A DNA stretch of 64,000 nucleotides. It comes from Cylindrospermum sp. NIES-4074. Its GTDB lineage: Bacteria; Cyanobacteriota; Cyanobacteriia; Cyanobacteriales; Nostocaceae. The number at the start of each line of letters is the position of its first letter. Within the stretch, counting starts at the first letter, position 1. Of the stretch, positions 44,801-52,408 are shown one piece after another. Where the stretch lies: the NCBI GenBank assembly GCA_003994795.1, contig AP018269.1, positions 5,295,677 to 5,359,676 on the forward strand, read 5' to 3'. Made by a program: the position numbers and the translations under genes. The notes beneath the pieces were generated by a model. The model was not told the DNA's origin. It worked only from the letters and a program-made list of their open reading frames with translations, and made no database searches.

Positions 44801-45262
44801 ATAACATCTGGCTACTTTGATAATTTTGATGGTTACAAAACAGTAATATCAAGTATTAAAAATTTTACGAGTTTACCTTCAGTACGTATGGCACTACAGC
44901 AAGCAGAGTATCTTCTAAAGGCAGGGTATAAAACCATAGTTTTTGAGAAGCAATCTACTCCTCCAGGACAATTTGATATTGATGTTGCTGTAGTAGATAC
45001 TAATGGTAAATTTTCAATGGTTTACCAATTAAAGTATGCTGAGAATAATGGTGGAGTTTCACAGAATGCTACTAGTGGAGCAAAACAGCTAAAAAATGCT
45101 CCAGCAACAGAGAAATGGGTGGTTATCGAAGTTGCTAATGGTACATGGGAAGAATTTCAGAATGAAGGACGTGAAAAAGGTATTAATACCACTTTTAAAT
45201 CCAAGTTCCCCGATATCAAATTGCAAATCAAATTCTCCGATGGAATTAAAAAGACATTCTAG
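41801..45262 (+). CDS. eCIS core domain (DUF4157) effector with probable C-terminal nuclease
   Basis: A 1153-residue polymorphic-toxin-type protein. The eCIS core domain begins IGAPGDMYEQEADKIAEQVM (about 114-133) and resumes LESRLGSQTGGGTPLDEQTR to NELTAHELTHVVQQGG, with the metallopeptidase-like HELTH at 266-270. Such domains mark cargo of extracellular contractile injection systems. Next come about three and a half degenerate 29-residue repeats (LRAKKL, LEAKQL, LQAKQL, VQAKHI), helical blocks with hydrophobic segments (about 440-830) and a Gly/Gln/Pro linker. The C-terminal domain has QFDIDVAVVD (Asp1059/1061) then YQLKYAE (Gln1076, Lys1078), a PD-(D/E)xK nuclease signature, by inference a toxin. 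GAGGCGAG precedes ATG. Confidence 0.85.
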   Translation: MVYKRVQKNSSSSSQPYKKGTNKKSDWKNNWESPFAQRGFGIQPQADTDSTPQEIPSNSQGTHKHRSTNLLSKVLENIQRQALTEAQQSQSQPAPLPETQNLNQTTPFQTKLTIGAPGDMYEQEADKIAEQVMSMDAPTPNPQPIQRQSEETEENIQRQPLTAPITPLTQLSSETVQKKGEGSATPATPSLESRLGSQTGGGTPLDEQTRSFMEPRFGVDFNQVRVHTDTTAVQMNKELGAQAFAHGSDIYFGAGKTPGKNELTAHELTHVVQQGGAVRMNPETLRAKKLVNPQVSTKMNKEPGLIPKRDHPESVQLQPLEAKQLSTNATSIAINKDLHRFPDETQTLQAKQLLNSDNPLDSNKEKRPFPQQDHQLVQAKHISTLSVSPRIQGNWFGDLFDDGKRKLLDSVEQRLKNIPGYDLLILALGRNPITGEAVERNGTKAVGAFLKLVPGGDQIFEKLQQSGALEKAFTWWQEEITKLNITVENIKGLVKQAIDSIEWKDTLDIDGAIERVKGFFKPTIERVKNFATNVSNKVLEFTLEGFMQGDSGAISKVMAILKKAGNVFGTIASDPIKFCQNLMKAVTGGFEQFKNNFGQHFQTGMMKWLFGTLATAGLTAPSEFNAQGLISIALEVLGLTYQNIRPKLVKKVGEKKLAKAEQGVEILQKILQGGLAQAWQNISEMMENVEQQKEEMIGKLRDMVVEAVIGAAIPKLLAMFVPGGAIIEAVMNVYKTITFFIDKAQEIADLANAVFDSIGNIAAGNVAAASNLVEKVMGRSLSLIISFLAKLIGVGNLGHRVRKLIEGIKDKIDKALDKLVAAIADKVQAFLKNPGQNPQPGVVAGQNPQPRGGQGQTTQPHGSSTQSNQNQSTTASTSNQSDHDKKVRVGLDQIDTEETKYLKNGKISKEDAKRVANKVKEDNKIFKAITVVDGDKTWDYKWVASDGIEKGKPKAENSSEEAELRTKLVSLKFFSTAPKDVDRIIKNLEKSSDGAVIGGYITSGYFDNFDGYKTVISSIKNFTSLPSVRMALQQAEYLLKAGYKTIVFEKQSTPPGQFDIDVAVVDTNGKFSMVYQLKYAENNGGVSQNATSGAKQLKNAPATEKWVVIEVANGTWEEFQNEGREKGINTTFKSKFPDIKLQIKFSDGIKKTF

Positions 45263-45279
45263 TTTTCAAGGAGCCGAAC

Positions 45280-45975
45280 ATGATAGTTGATAGAAATCTG
45301 GGAGTTGTTGCAGACTGGTGGTTTGAGGATAGACGCCGCTTTGCATTTCCAACTAGTCGCTCAGAATTACAGGTGCTGCTGAAAATGTGTCAATCAGCAG
45401 CTGAAGTCCTAGAAGCTCATAAACTACTTAAACCTTCTAGGATAATCCTCTCTGGTTGGCTTCGTGCTGAACCTGATGAAAATAATCTAGTTCGTGTAGA
45501 GGAACCAGATATCACTATCACAATTCTCGAATCAACAGGTAGTCAAGAATTATTAACTCAATGCGAAAAAACTTTAGACCAACTGGAGCAACAGCGCTCT
45601 TTTCTCTATCCTACTGATGTAAAAATTTTAGGAGTGGGCGTTGTTTTGGATGCTAATGAACAGGAATACGAGTTACCTGATGTCAGTTGGCTACTAGGTA
45701 CAACTCTGGATGCCCATATTGTTGATGTCTGTACCCAGAGTGACGCTTGGCTTCCTTACACTCTTGTAGCACAACCACAGATAGAAGTATGGAAGCGTAA
45801 TGCGCCACGTTTGGAGGCAGCACTCCAAGAGATAGAAGCAAGCTTAAATGTAAAGCCTTACACAAATAGTTGCAGTGATTATGCTTTGATCAATGGCTTT
45901 AGTCTTGAGAATCACACTGATGCGGATGGAGAGGTATTAATTGTTTATGGCGAATCTGATTACAGACGTATATAA
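45280..45975 (+). CDS. Hypothetical protein, candidate immunity protein
   Basis: A 231-residue soluble protein I do not recognise. It starts 17 bp after the eCIS-core gene on the same strand, so the two are translated from one message, the usual position for an immunity protein of a polymorphic toxin. It has no signal peptide or membrane helix. The C-terminal region is acidic (NHTDADGEVLIVYGES), and the overall composition is acidic, as many nuclease-immunity proteins are. A helper or chaperone is the alternative. Function is inferred only from position. Confidence 0.6.
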   Translation: MIVDRNLGVVADWWFEDRRRFAFPTSRSELQVLLKMCQSAAEVLEAHKLLKPSRIILSGWLRAEPDENNLVRVEEPDITITILESTGSQELLTQCEKTLDQLEQQRSFLYPTDVKILGVGVVLDANEQEYELPDVSWLLGTTLDAHIVDVCTQSDAWLPYTLVAQPQIEVWKRNAPRLEAALQEIEASLNVKPYTNSCSDYALINGFSLENHTDADGEVLIVYGESDYRRI

Positions 45976-46891
45976 AAAAATTGTATTGCCAGGTGAGTTA
46001 TATAAATTGCATAGACGACCTATGCATCCTGAAATTATTATCAACGATAGTAATACAGGTGTTCAAATTATAGATCCTTGGAGTGAACAGATAAAAGCAC
46101 ACATTCCTTTCACGGAAAACTACAATAGCTCAGGAGCAACTGATGAATGGTGCTTACGGTCGGATGGCAAAGCTATGTTAGCGTTGAATGGAGACAATCC
46201 AACTGGATGCTGGCTATCGCTCGAAGGTGGTGCTTCATACGATATTGAATGCCCTCTCATGCCAAGAATTGGTGATTTACGTTATGTTTGGGATGAGGAT
46301 TCATTCTTGCTGAGTGGTGGAAAGTCTTGTGATTTTTATAAATTGGGTTGGAAGAAAGATATACCTGTATTCATGGAAATTTCATCCATAGAGTCTCGTC
46401 GTGTACAGTGGGGCTGGAGAGGTATGCTAACTACTATCTCAGCCTTGAATTCCAATGTATTACGCGTAGAGCCTGAGCTATTTCAAATGCTTTACCACAA
46501 TGGAGACGATAAACCAGAGCAAATTGGGTTGGCAAACTGGCGTGATGAGACAGTTTGGTCTGTCGCTCCTCCAAAGCCCGTCCCTACCATTCCTGGGCCA
46601 TTCACTTTGATTAGTACGGAGGGTGATAAAGAAAGTATAGATACTGATTTATTCCCTCTAAGTTTAATTAAATTGGCTGCTTTGGCTAACCAGCTATTTG
46701 TGATGTATGAGTATGAAGTGTATTCTCTTAATCAAAACGGGGAAATAGAATTTACTTATTCGGCTCCAGAGAATTTCTGCTTCAGTGATTTAGATACTAT
46801 ACCTGCAAACAATGGATATCCACCTACTTTAGTTTTGGGATGCAAATCTCTAAATGGTTCTGATAGTGAACTTCTGGTTTTTAGTTTATAG
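45947..46891 (+). CDS. Hypothetical protein, beta-rich
   Basis: A 314-residue protein without recognised family. It starts at ATG 45947 (MANLITDVYK) inside the previous gene, overlapping it by 29 bases, so it belongs to the same operon. Predicted strands with recurrent aromatic/Gly-Asp turns (GDLRYVWDEDSFLLSGG, FVMYEYEVYSLNQNGEIEFTY) suggest a beta-propeller-like fold. No catalytic signature and no signal peptide. Linkage to the toxin-type gene suggests a second immunity or accessory gene, which is inference. Confidence 0.6.
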   Translation: MANLITDVYKKIVLPGELYKLHRRPMHPEIIINDSNTGVQIIDPWSEQIKAHIPFTENYNSSGATDEWCLRSDGKAMLALNGDNPTGCWLSLEGGASYDIECPLMPRIGDLRYVWDEDSFLLSGGKSCDFYKLGWKKDIPVFMEISSIESRRVQWGWRGMLTTISALNSNVLRVEPELFQMLYHNGDDKPEQIGLANWRDETVWSVAPPKPVPTIPGPFTLISTEGDKESIDTDLFPLSLIKLAALANQLFVMYEYEVYSLNQNGEIEFTYSAPENFCFSDLDTIPANNGYPPTLVLGCKSLNGSDSELLVFSL

Positions 46892-47057
46892 ATTGTTCTG
46901 CTAAAGCAGTCTACTAATATTGTATGAAGGTTTTATAAAACTATACATTGATGATAACTGTAAAACTTAGGTTGAAAGAATATTGAAAATGCATTGTATA
47001 CAGGTAGCTATTGCACCCCCTCAAATCAAGAGTTTATCAGTTCTGAAATAAAGTTAG

Positions 47058-48872
47058 ATGAATACCTATACTCAAACCCACCAATTAAACAGCGAATTAA
47101 TCCTCCACGACACCGTACAAACTCCCCTCACCATCTACGTCATCACCCTTACCCTCATAACCCAAAACGACACCCTTATCGAGTCCCGTCTCACCTTCCA
47201 AGTCAACCCAGAACTTTACGAACGCATTCACACCGCAGCATTATTCAATTTACAACCAGAATTACGCGGTTCTTTGACTAATGGAGAATTCGACAACGAA
47301 ACCAATATCGAAATCATTGCTAGTTTAAAACCCGACTTTCTCCCCCACCTCACCCCGCACCTAGATAACGTAACAGCTTATCTGCAACAACTCAGCCAAG
47401 AAGAACCAAATAACCCACTTTTATCTACTGACAACTGGTTAGGTTTGCAAGTTACTCAACCACGCTTACCAGTTGCAACTGGTTACAGTACCTTTTGGAA
47501 TTATGTAAATTTTACAGCAATTTCTGGCGACAATATTGATAGCGAACAAATTAGCGATGCCATTTTTAAATTCTTTCAAAATTCGGTAGAAGCTAATCTT
47601 GAATCGATGGCTAATGATGCCGTTTCTCAAGCATTATCTGAAGTCACTCAAGGGTTAGAAGAATGGCTTGATACTAGTATATCAGCTATTACTTCGGAAA
47701 CTTTAACTCAAGCGGTGACAGAAATAGCTAATGCTTTTGTAAAAATAGCTGATAGTAGTGAAATTGAGACAAATCAGCAAAATATTGGCAGTCAAAATAT
47801 ATTTGCAGAAATGGTGAATTTCTTCACAGCAGACGACTGGCATTATAGTAAAATTCAAGGTGATACAGCATTGCGGACGGCTTTTTCTGGGGATAATGGG
47901 ACATGGAATTGCTACGCTATAGCTAGAAATCAACAACAATTAGTCTTTTACTCAGTTTGCTCCACACTAGCACCAGAAAACAAGCGTTTAGCTGTAGCAG
48001 AATTTATCACTAGAGCAAATTCTGGCATAATTGTTGGCAACTTTGAGCTAGATTTTGACCAGGGAGAAATTTGCTACAAAACCTGTATTGATGTTTCTGA
48101 AATTCAACTTAATTTCAACTGTATCAAAAATTTGGTTTACACCAACGTCACCATGATGGATAAATACCTCCCAGGAATTATGTCTGTAATTAATGGTGAA
48201 GTTTTACCAATATCTGCAATTAAGAAAATTGAACTAATTCAGGATTTATCACAATCATTAGATAAACAGAAACAGTTTTTGGTTGACGCACCTGCTGATA
48301 GTCAGGAAACAATGGTGGTCAACTACTCCTCTCAGACGGATATACAGAAACAAGAAATCAAACGCGATAAGGAATCCCACATATTATCAATATTGACACC
48401 AGAAGAAATCGCTCAATTTCATCAAGTGTCGCAGATGGTAGCACCTTATCAGCGGAAAAAAGTTCAAGAGATAACAGATAAACTTAAAAGCGTAATTATT
48501 ACCAGAACTGGCGAATTAGGAGAGGAAATATTTACTAGAGCCTCTAACTTTTTTCTGGAGGTAAAATTAGAGGCTAAAAATTTAAAATTAATTCAACGTT
48601 ATTCAGGACTAGCGGGACGGACAAGATTACTTTTACAACATCTCAACAATTGGAGTGAGCAGCATGGGGAACTACCAGAGAATTCACAAGGAAGGATAGC
48701 CTTAGTAGAGTTGGATAACCTATTTTGGCGTATTGATCAGCGTTTACAAGAACTACCAACAGATAAGTTAGAGAGTAAACAAGAGGTAACACTGTTAATC
48801 GAAATTGAAGAATTTAGAGAGCAATTAGGTGTTTATGAGAACTCCATTAAAAGGCTTTCTGCTGATTGCTGA
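47058..48872 (+). CDS. Hypothetical protein with a YbjN-like domain
   Basis: A 604-residue soluble protein. The central segment (FAEMVNFFTADDWHYSKIQG through VYTNVTMMDKYLPGIMSVING, residues about 245-390) resembles the YbjN/type-III-chaperone-like fold, which often binds partner proteins. The first 120 residues are beta-rich; the last 150 (VAPYQRKKVQEITDKLKSVI onward) are helical and highly charged. A chaperone or adaptor for the toxin-type protein upstream would fit, but it is separated from the preceding gene by 166 bp and its role is unknown. No HIP1 octamer occurs in its sequence. Confidence 0.6.
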   Translation: MNTYTQTHQLNSELILHDTVQTPLTIYVITLTLITQNDTLIESRLTFQVNPELYERIHTAALFNLQPELRGSLTNGEFDNETNIEIIASLKPDFLPHLTPHLDNVTAYLQQLSQEEPNNPLLSTDNWLGLQVTQPRLPVATGYSTFWNYVNFTAISGDNIDSEQISDAIFKFFQNSVEANLESMANDAVSQALSEVTQGLEEWLDTSISAITSETLTQAVTEIANAFVKIADSSEIETNQQNIGSQNIFAEMVNFFTADDWHYSKIQGDTALRTAFSGDNGTWNCYAIARNQQQLVFYSVCSTLAPENKRLAVAEFITRANSGIIVGNFELDFDQGEICYKTCIDVSEIQLNFNCIKNLVYTNVTMMDKYLPGIMSVINGEVLPISAIKKIELIQDLSQSLDKQKQFLVDAPADSQETMVVNYSSQTDIQKQEIKRDKESHILSILTPEEIAQFHQVSQMVAPYQRKKVQEITDKLKSVIITRTGELGEEIFTRASNFFLEVKLEAKNLKLIQRYSGLAGRTRLLLQHLNNWSEQHGELPENSQGRIALVELDNLFWRIDQRLQELPTDKLESKQEVTLLIEIEEFREQLGVYENSIKRLSADC

Positions 48873-48902
48873 TCGTAAAAGCTATGCTAAAGATAGTAAA
48901 GT

Positions 48903-48935
48903 GCGATCGCCTACGGCGGGGCGTAGCCCATCGCA
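48903..48935. repeat. Dispersed intergenic repeat, second copy
   Basis: GCGATCGCCTACGG followed by GGGCGTAGCCCATCGC is the reverse complement of the repeat at 7030-7058. It includes the only HIP1 octamer found between 38.4 and 52.0 kb, so that octamer came with the repeat. Confidence 0.75.
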
Positions 48936-49049
48936 TCCCCACCCACAGGAAGCGATCTAAGGCACCCCATAATCTGGCCATTCGCGGCTTTGTAGGCACT
49001 GAAGGCTTCGCTGGAGTTGTGGTGGAAACCCTAAAGTATGCAAATCTTC

Positions 49050-49526
49050 TCAGTTATTATTTTTACACTCTTCTAGTCTAGAAAATATAGCAGCGAAGAC
49101 ATCCCTAGCTACAAATAACTCTGACTCTAAACCCCCTCGACCCGATACTGGGAAATGACCTACAGGGGGAGATGTAATTGATGTCAGGTCTTGATATTGC
49201 AGCCATTTTCTTTGATCATTACACCAACCAACACACCAACCAAAGTCTGTCCAGACGATATCATTAACCTCAGATTTACCACCGGCTCTTTCCCAAATGC
49301 GCTTTTGTACAGTAAAACCAAAACGTCCAGCGCTGTAATTTACCCACAGTTGGTCTATAGATTGAAGTTCTTCACAAGGAATCTCTTTGATGGATGGAAC
49401 ATCAAGGTAGCCTTCTCCTCCTCGACCTGCTAGCCTCAATATGATATTTAGGGTTTCTACATCTGCTGCTTGCCAATTCTCTGCTTTTAGCAACTCTTCC
49501 AACTGGGTATAGTTTACGTCAGACAT
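49050..49526 (-). CDS. GUN4 domain protein
   Basis: A 159-residue protein consisting of one GUN4 domain, known to bind porphyrins such as protoporphyrin IX. Conserved features: LLKAENWQAADVETLNIILRLAG, IPCEELQSIDQLWVNYSAGRFGFTVQKRIW, and DLTSITSPPVGHFP. It lacks the N-terminal helical bundle of the Gun4 proteins that activate Mg-chelatase, so it is more likely one of the many accessory GUN4-domain proteins of cyanobacteria, often linked to kinase or defence modules, than the chlD/chlH partner. chlD itself lies 3 kb away. ATG 49526 (MSDVNYTQ) is preferred over the upstream GTG at 49532. Confidence 0.88.
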   Translation of the reverse strand: MSDVNYTQLEELLKAENWQAADVETLNIILRLAGRGGEGYLDVPSIKEIPCEELQSIDQLWVNYSAGRFGFTVQKRIWERAGGKSEVNDIVWTDFGWCVGWCNDQRKWLQYQDLTSITSPPVGHFPVSGRGGLESELFVARDVFAAIFSRLEECKNNN

Positions 49527-49779
49527 AACCACTCAAGAATATAAGTCATTTTTATAATACATAATGCCATAAGTGAATTCAGGGTATGAACCTTGAATTT
49601 AGTAATAAAAGCTATCCTCAAGATACTAAATTTCGTCACCAATGCAATAGACATCTGGTGGAAAAGAATGTCTGGACGTTCCATCTCCAGTTGTTCTGGC
49701 AGTCTAAAAATATACTCACCTTATACTACTGTAAATTTATCGGATTAGTGTAGAATACAAAAAACTCTGGAAAATTCAC

Positions 49780-50748
49780 ATGACTAACAAACACATTGAA
49801 GTTAAACAGGTAGCGGGTTTCATCGGTGCCGAAATTAGTGGTGTAGACCTTTCGCGTCCTCTGCACGACGATGCAATCAAAGAAATTCGTCAAGCACTCT
49901 TGAAGTGGAAAGTCGTGTTCTTTCGCGGTCAGAACATCGATCATGCTGCCCAAGTTGCATTCACGGCTCGTTTCGGTGATGTCACCTACGCGCATCCACA
50001 TGAGGATGAGCCAATTGAAGGCTTCTCACAAATTCTGCCCATTGACCGCAGTCGCTACGAGCGCCGTAACGGTTTGCGTCGTTCCAGCTACGAGAGCCGC
50101 TGGCATACCGATGTGACAGCAGTTGTCAACCCACCTGCGGCATCGATTTTGCGTGCGGTTAACGTCCCTAGTTTCGGTGGTGACACGCAGTGGACTAATC
50201 TCGTGGCAGCTTACGAGGGTCTGTCAGCACCCCTGCGTGCTTTAGCAGACACATTGAAAGCGGAACATCGGTTCAATGCGCGGTCATATCTGCCCAGCAA
50301 CAGCAAGATTGCCCAGCGCATCGCAGCAAACCCGTTGGTTTCCATCCATCCAGTGGTACGCGTTCATCCTGAAACAGGTGAACGTGCGTTGTACGTGAAT
50401 CCTGGCTTCACCTCGCACATTCTTGATGTGTCACGACAAGAAAGCGACCTGCTGCTGGAGTTGTTTTTCAACCAAATCACCAAGCCTGCCTACACCACCC
50501 GCTTCCGCTGGAACAACGGTGATATCGCCTTCTGGGACAACCGCGCCACGGCGCATTTGGCCCCTCAAGATTTGGATCATCTGGAAGTCGAGCGCGTGCT
50601 ATATCGCACCACCATCACGGGCGATGTTCCCGTTGGGGTTGATGGTTTCCGCTCGCAAGTGGTTGAAGGTGAGCCGTTCGGTACCGAAGTACCAAGCGTT
50701 TTGAAGCAGCAAGCCGAGAAGCTAGAAGCAGAACTAGCACTTTCTTAA
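49780..50748 (+). CDS. TauD/TfdA-family Fe(II)/2-oxoglutarate dioxygenase
   Basis: Non-heme iron oxygenase of 322 residues that uses 2-oxoglutarate and O2, typically to release sulfite from taurine or sulfate esters. The iron triad is visible: His and Asp in SRWHTDVTAVVNPP, distal His in WDNRATAHLAPQ. The 2-oxoglutarate Arg is in VERVLYRTTI. Length and start (KQVAGFIGAEISGVDLSR) are those of TauD/AtsK. The coding DNA is far richer in G and C than its neighbours and has no HIP1 octamer, so recent transfer, probably from a proteobacterium, is likely. It is monocistronic. Substrate (taurine, alkyl sulfate or other) is not determinable. Confidence 0.9.
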   Translation: MTNKHIEVKQVAGFIGAEISGVDLSRPLHDDAIKEIRQALLKWKVVFFRGQNIDHAAQVAFTARFGDVTYAHPHEDEPIEGFSQILPIDRSRYERRNGLRRSSYESRWHTDVTAVVNPPAASILRAVNVPSFGGDTQWTNLVAAYEGLSAPLRALADTLKAEHRFNARSYLPSNSKIAQRIAANPLVSIHPVVRVHPETGERALYVNPGFTSHILDVSRQESDLLLELFFNQITKPAYTTRFRWNNGDIAFWDNRATAHLAPQDLDHLEVERVLYRTTITGDVPVGVDGFRSQVVEGEPFGTEVPSVLKQQAEKLEAELALS

Positions 50749-50775
50749 GCAGGACTTACGCAACTGGCATGGCTT

Positions 50776-50843
50776 TGTAGGGTGCGTCAGACTTGATAAT
50801 TCGGTGATAATCAACAGATTTTCGGCATCTGACGCACCCTACA
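50776..50843. repeat. 68-bp hairpin repeat (TGTAGGGTGCGTCAGA ends)
   Basis: TGTAGGGTGCGTCAGA (50776-50791) and TCTGACGCACCCTACA (50828-50843) are a perfect 16-bp inverted repeat. A solitary CAGGACTTACGC tip precedes it at 50750-50761. It is a separate repeat family from the two MITE types. Confidence 0.85.
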
Positions 50844-51005
50844 AGAGCAGGACTTACGCAAGAACTCTCTCAAACTCTTCTTCCTTTGTGACGGCAGTCG
50901 CTACAACGGGGGGAACCCCCGCAACGCGCTGCCTCTCCTTTGCGTCCTTTGCGGTTTGTTTCTTCATTATTTTGCGTAATATCATGTCCGGATAAATAGT
51001 TATAA

Positions 51006-51575
51006 TTAAGATGAGCGGGTTTTTGGCCACCAGTGGTAGCAGGTTAATCCTTGAATCAGATCATGTTGTTTCATGAGTTGTTGACATCGGTAAACCAAAA
51101 GCTCTTCCAGTTCATCTAGAGATTGTGGCGAAGAGTTAGCAACTATCTCATTTGTGAGAGGCCATAACCTTTCTGCGGGTTGTAATTCAGGTGAGTAGGC
51201 AGGTAAATAGATAAAATCAATCCCGGATGGGAGAATTAAATCGTGGCTGGTATGCCAACCAGCTTGGTCAACGACAAGAAGAATTCGCTTGTTTTCACCA
51301 ACACCATATTCTTGAGCAAAATCGCTCAAAACCCGATTAAACACCTGAGTATTGACCTGGGGCAAAATCCACGCCTTAGTTTCGCCAGATTCTGGATGGA
51401 CAAAACCGTACAACCACATCCATTTATACCTTTGTTGTACCTTGGCTAACGGTACTTCTCCCTCTGGTATCCAAATTCGGCGCAGAATGGGATGTAGACC
51501 TAAACGGTGTTCATCCATACTCCAAACCTCTATTTCCGCATTTGCATATTTGGCTTGAAGAAATTGCAACCTCAA
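51006..51575 (-). CDS. IS630 transposase, catalytic half (reached by -1 frameshift)
   Basis: A 189-residue DDE domain of an IS630/Tc1-mariner-type transposase. First Asp in VWSMDEHRLG, second in LLVVDQAGWHTS, Glu in LPAYSPELQPAERLWP. It is not translated from its own start: the upstream frame ends in TGA at the eight-A run (51582-51589), and a -1 shift there joins Lys-Leu-Asn-Leu to MRLQFLQAKYANAE. The DDE set is intact and nothing is truncated. Confidence 0.9.
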   Translation of the reverse strand: MRLQFLQAKYANAEIEVWSMDEHRLGLHPILRRIWIPEGEVPLAKVQQRYKWMWLYGFVHPESGETKAWILPQVNTQVFNRVLSDFAQEYGVGENKRILLVVDQAGWHTSHDLILPSGIDFIYLPAYSPELQPAERLWPLTNEIVANSSPQSLDELEELLVYRCQQLMKQHDLIQGLTCYHWWPKTRSS

Positions 51576-51577
51576 AT

Positions 51578-52069
51578 TCAGTTTTTTTTCCAGTCTTCTT
51601 GTTCAATCAGATCAGCTTGCCCATGTTCCGGTCGAGTTACTCGAAGGCGGAAAGTCATTTGTCTGAGGTATTCCCATCCGCGCCGACGATCTATTTTCTG
51701 ACCCGTTAGCTCACTCAAGTAGTCTGCCACTTTACGCCCATTCCATAATCCCCCATCCGGCGCTTTTTCTGACAACACCTGCCACAGTTGGGCTTGTTGA
51801 ACATCTGTTAGCAATGATTCTTTGCCTTGATTGAGATGCCGTTTGTTTGCCAAACCTGATGCACCATCTTGGTTATATCTTTTAATAATTTGATAAATCC
51901 AAATCTTTGTGTATCCTGTGACAACTGATACTTCCTTTACTGTCTTTCCCGTTGCCAATAACCACATTATTTGGAAATGACTACGTTCTGTTGCTTCTGC
52001 CGCTTCACGGTAACGAACAAACAGTTCTTCTGTACTTAAGTGGTTAGCGATCGCAATCCTCTTTGGCAT
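51578..52069 (-). CDS. IS630 transposase, N-terminal DNA-binding half
   Basis: A 163-residue helix-turn-helix half of the transposase: TGKTVKEVSVVTGYTKIWIYQIIKRYNQDG binds the terminal repeats, and RRGWEYLRQMTFRLRVTRPEH links to the catalytic half. It stops at TGG-AAAAAAAAC-TGA; slipping back one base in the A8 tract continues into the DDE frame at 51575. The short product alone may act as an inhibitor, as in other IS630 elements. Contains the HIP1 octamer at 52047. Confidence 0.9.
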   Translation of the reverse strand: MPKRIAIANHLSTEELFVRYREAAEATERSHFQIMWLLATGKTVKEVSVVTGYTKIWIYQIIKRYNQDGASGLANKRHLNQGKESLLTDVQQAQLWQVLSEKAPDGGLWNGRKVADYLSELTGQKIDRRRGWEYLRQMTFRLRVTRPEHGQADLIEQEDWKKN

Positions 52070-52191
52070 CAGACTTACATTTACATACTCTGCACCTTTC
52101 CCTTTTTATTATAACTACTCAACCGGACATGATATAAGTCCTGAAGAGAAATTGAGTGTGAGATTTGGGTAAGCTCTTAACTGCTTGGATC

Positions 52192-52296
52192 AGCCCAAAA
52201 TACTGCCCTAAAATAAATTTTGGGCTAATAGCTAAAGTAAGCTAAAAGCTTGCTGGGCAGTCTTTTTACCCATTAAAATGGGTTTAAGCTTTTAGC
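52192..52296. repeat. Two nested stem-loops upstream of chlD
   Basis: AGCCCAAAAT (52192-52201) pairs with ATTTTGGGCT (52217-52226). Then GCTAAAAGCTT (52241-52251) pairs with AAGCTTTTAGC (52286-52296) around a smaller palindrome ACCCATTAAAATGGGT (52268-52283). They lie in the 265 bp between the IS-bearing region and chlD and could be terminators, a dispersed repeat, or leader structure. No known riboswitch family is matched. Confidence 0.55.
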
Positions 52297-52408
52297 CGGA
52301 AATTTATTTCACGGCTCTTAACCGAGCAGTCTTGAGACCTGTGGTACTCAGCTAAATGTGTCAGAAATTGATATGCTAAGAGCAACAGACCAGCTATGAA
52401 AGCAAACA

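Larger units (their letters stand above)
50980..52134. mobile_element. Complete IS630-family insertion sequence
   Basis: A 1155-bp element with terminal inverted repeats TATCATGTCCGG plus ATAAATAGTTATAAT on the left and TTGAGTAGTTATAAT on the right (27 bp, three mismatches). TAA abuts both ends (50977-50979 and 52135-52137), consistent with insertion at TA. The two transposase frames (51006-51575 and 51578-52069, minus) fill it. All DDE residues are present, so it looks able to move. Confidence 0.92.
50848..52143. mobile_element. CAGGACTTACGC-type MITE split by the IS630 element
   Basis: The left tip CAGGACTTACGC (50848-50859) and the right tip TAAGTCCTG (52135-52143) are joined, once the IS630 copy is removed, to GCGTAAGTCCTG, giving the 12-bp inverted repeat. 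The flanks are AAGAG (50843-50847) and AAGAG (52144-52148), a 5-bp target duplication. Inside, at 50891-50935, is a further 45-bp hairpin insert (GGCAGTCGC...CTGCC with a GGGGG/CCCCC core) that the 38595 copy lacks. Confidence 0.85.

Noticed and set aside
49050-49526. GUN4 protein as the chelatase activator partner of chlD
   Set aside because: It lacks the N-terminal helical bundle of Gun4 and is separated from chlD by a transferred gene and an IS element.
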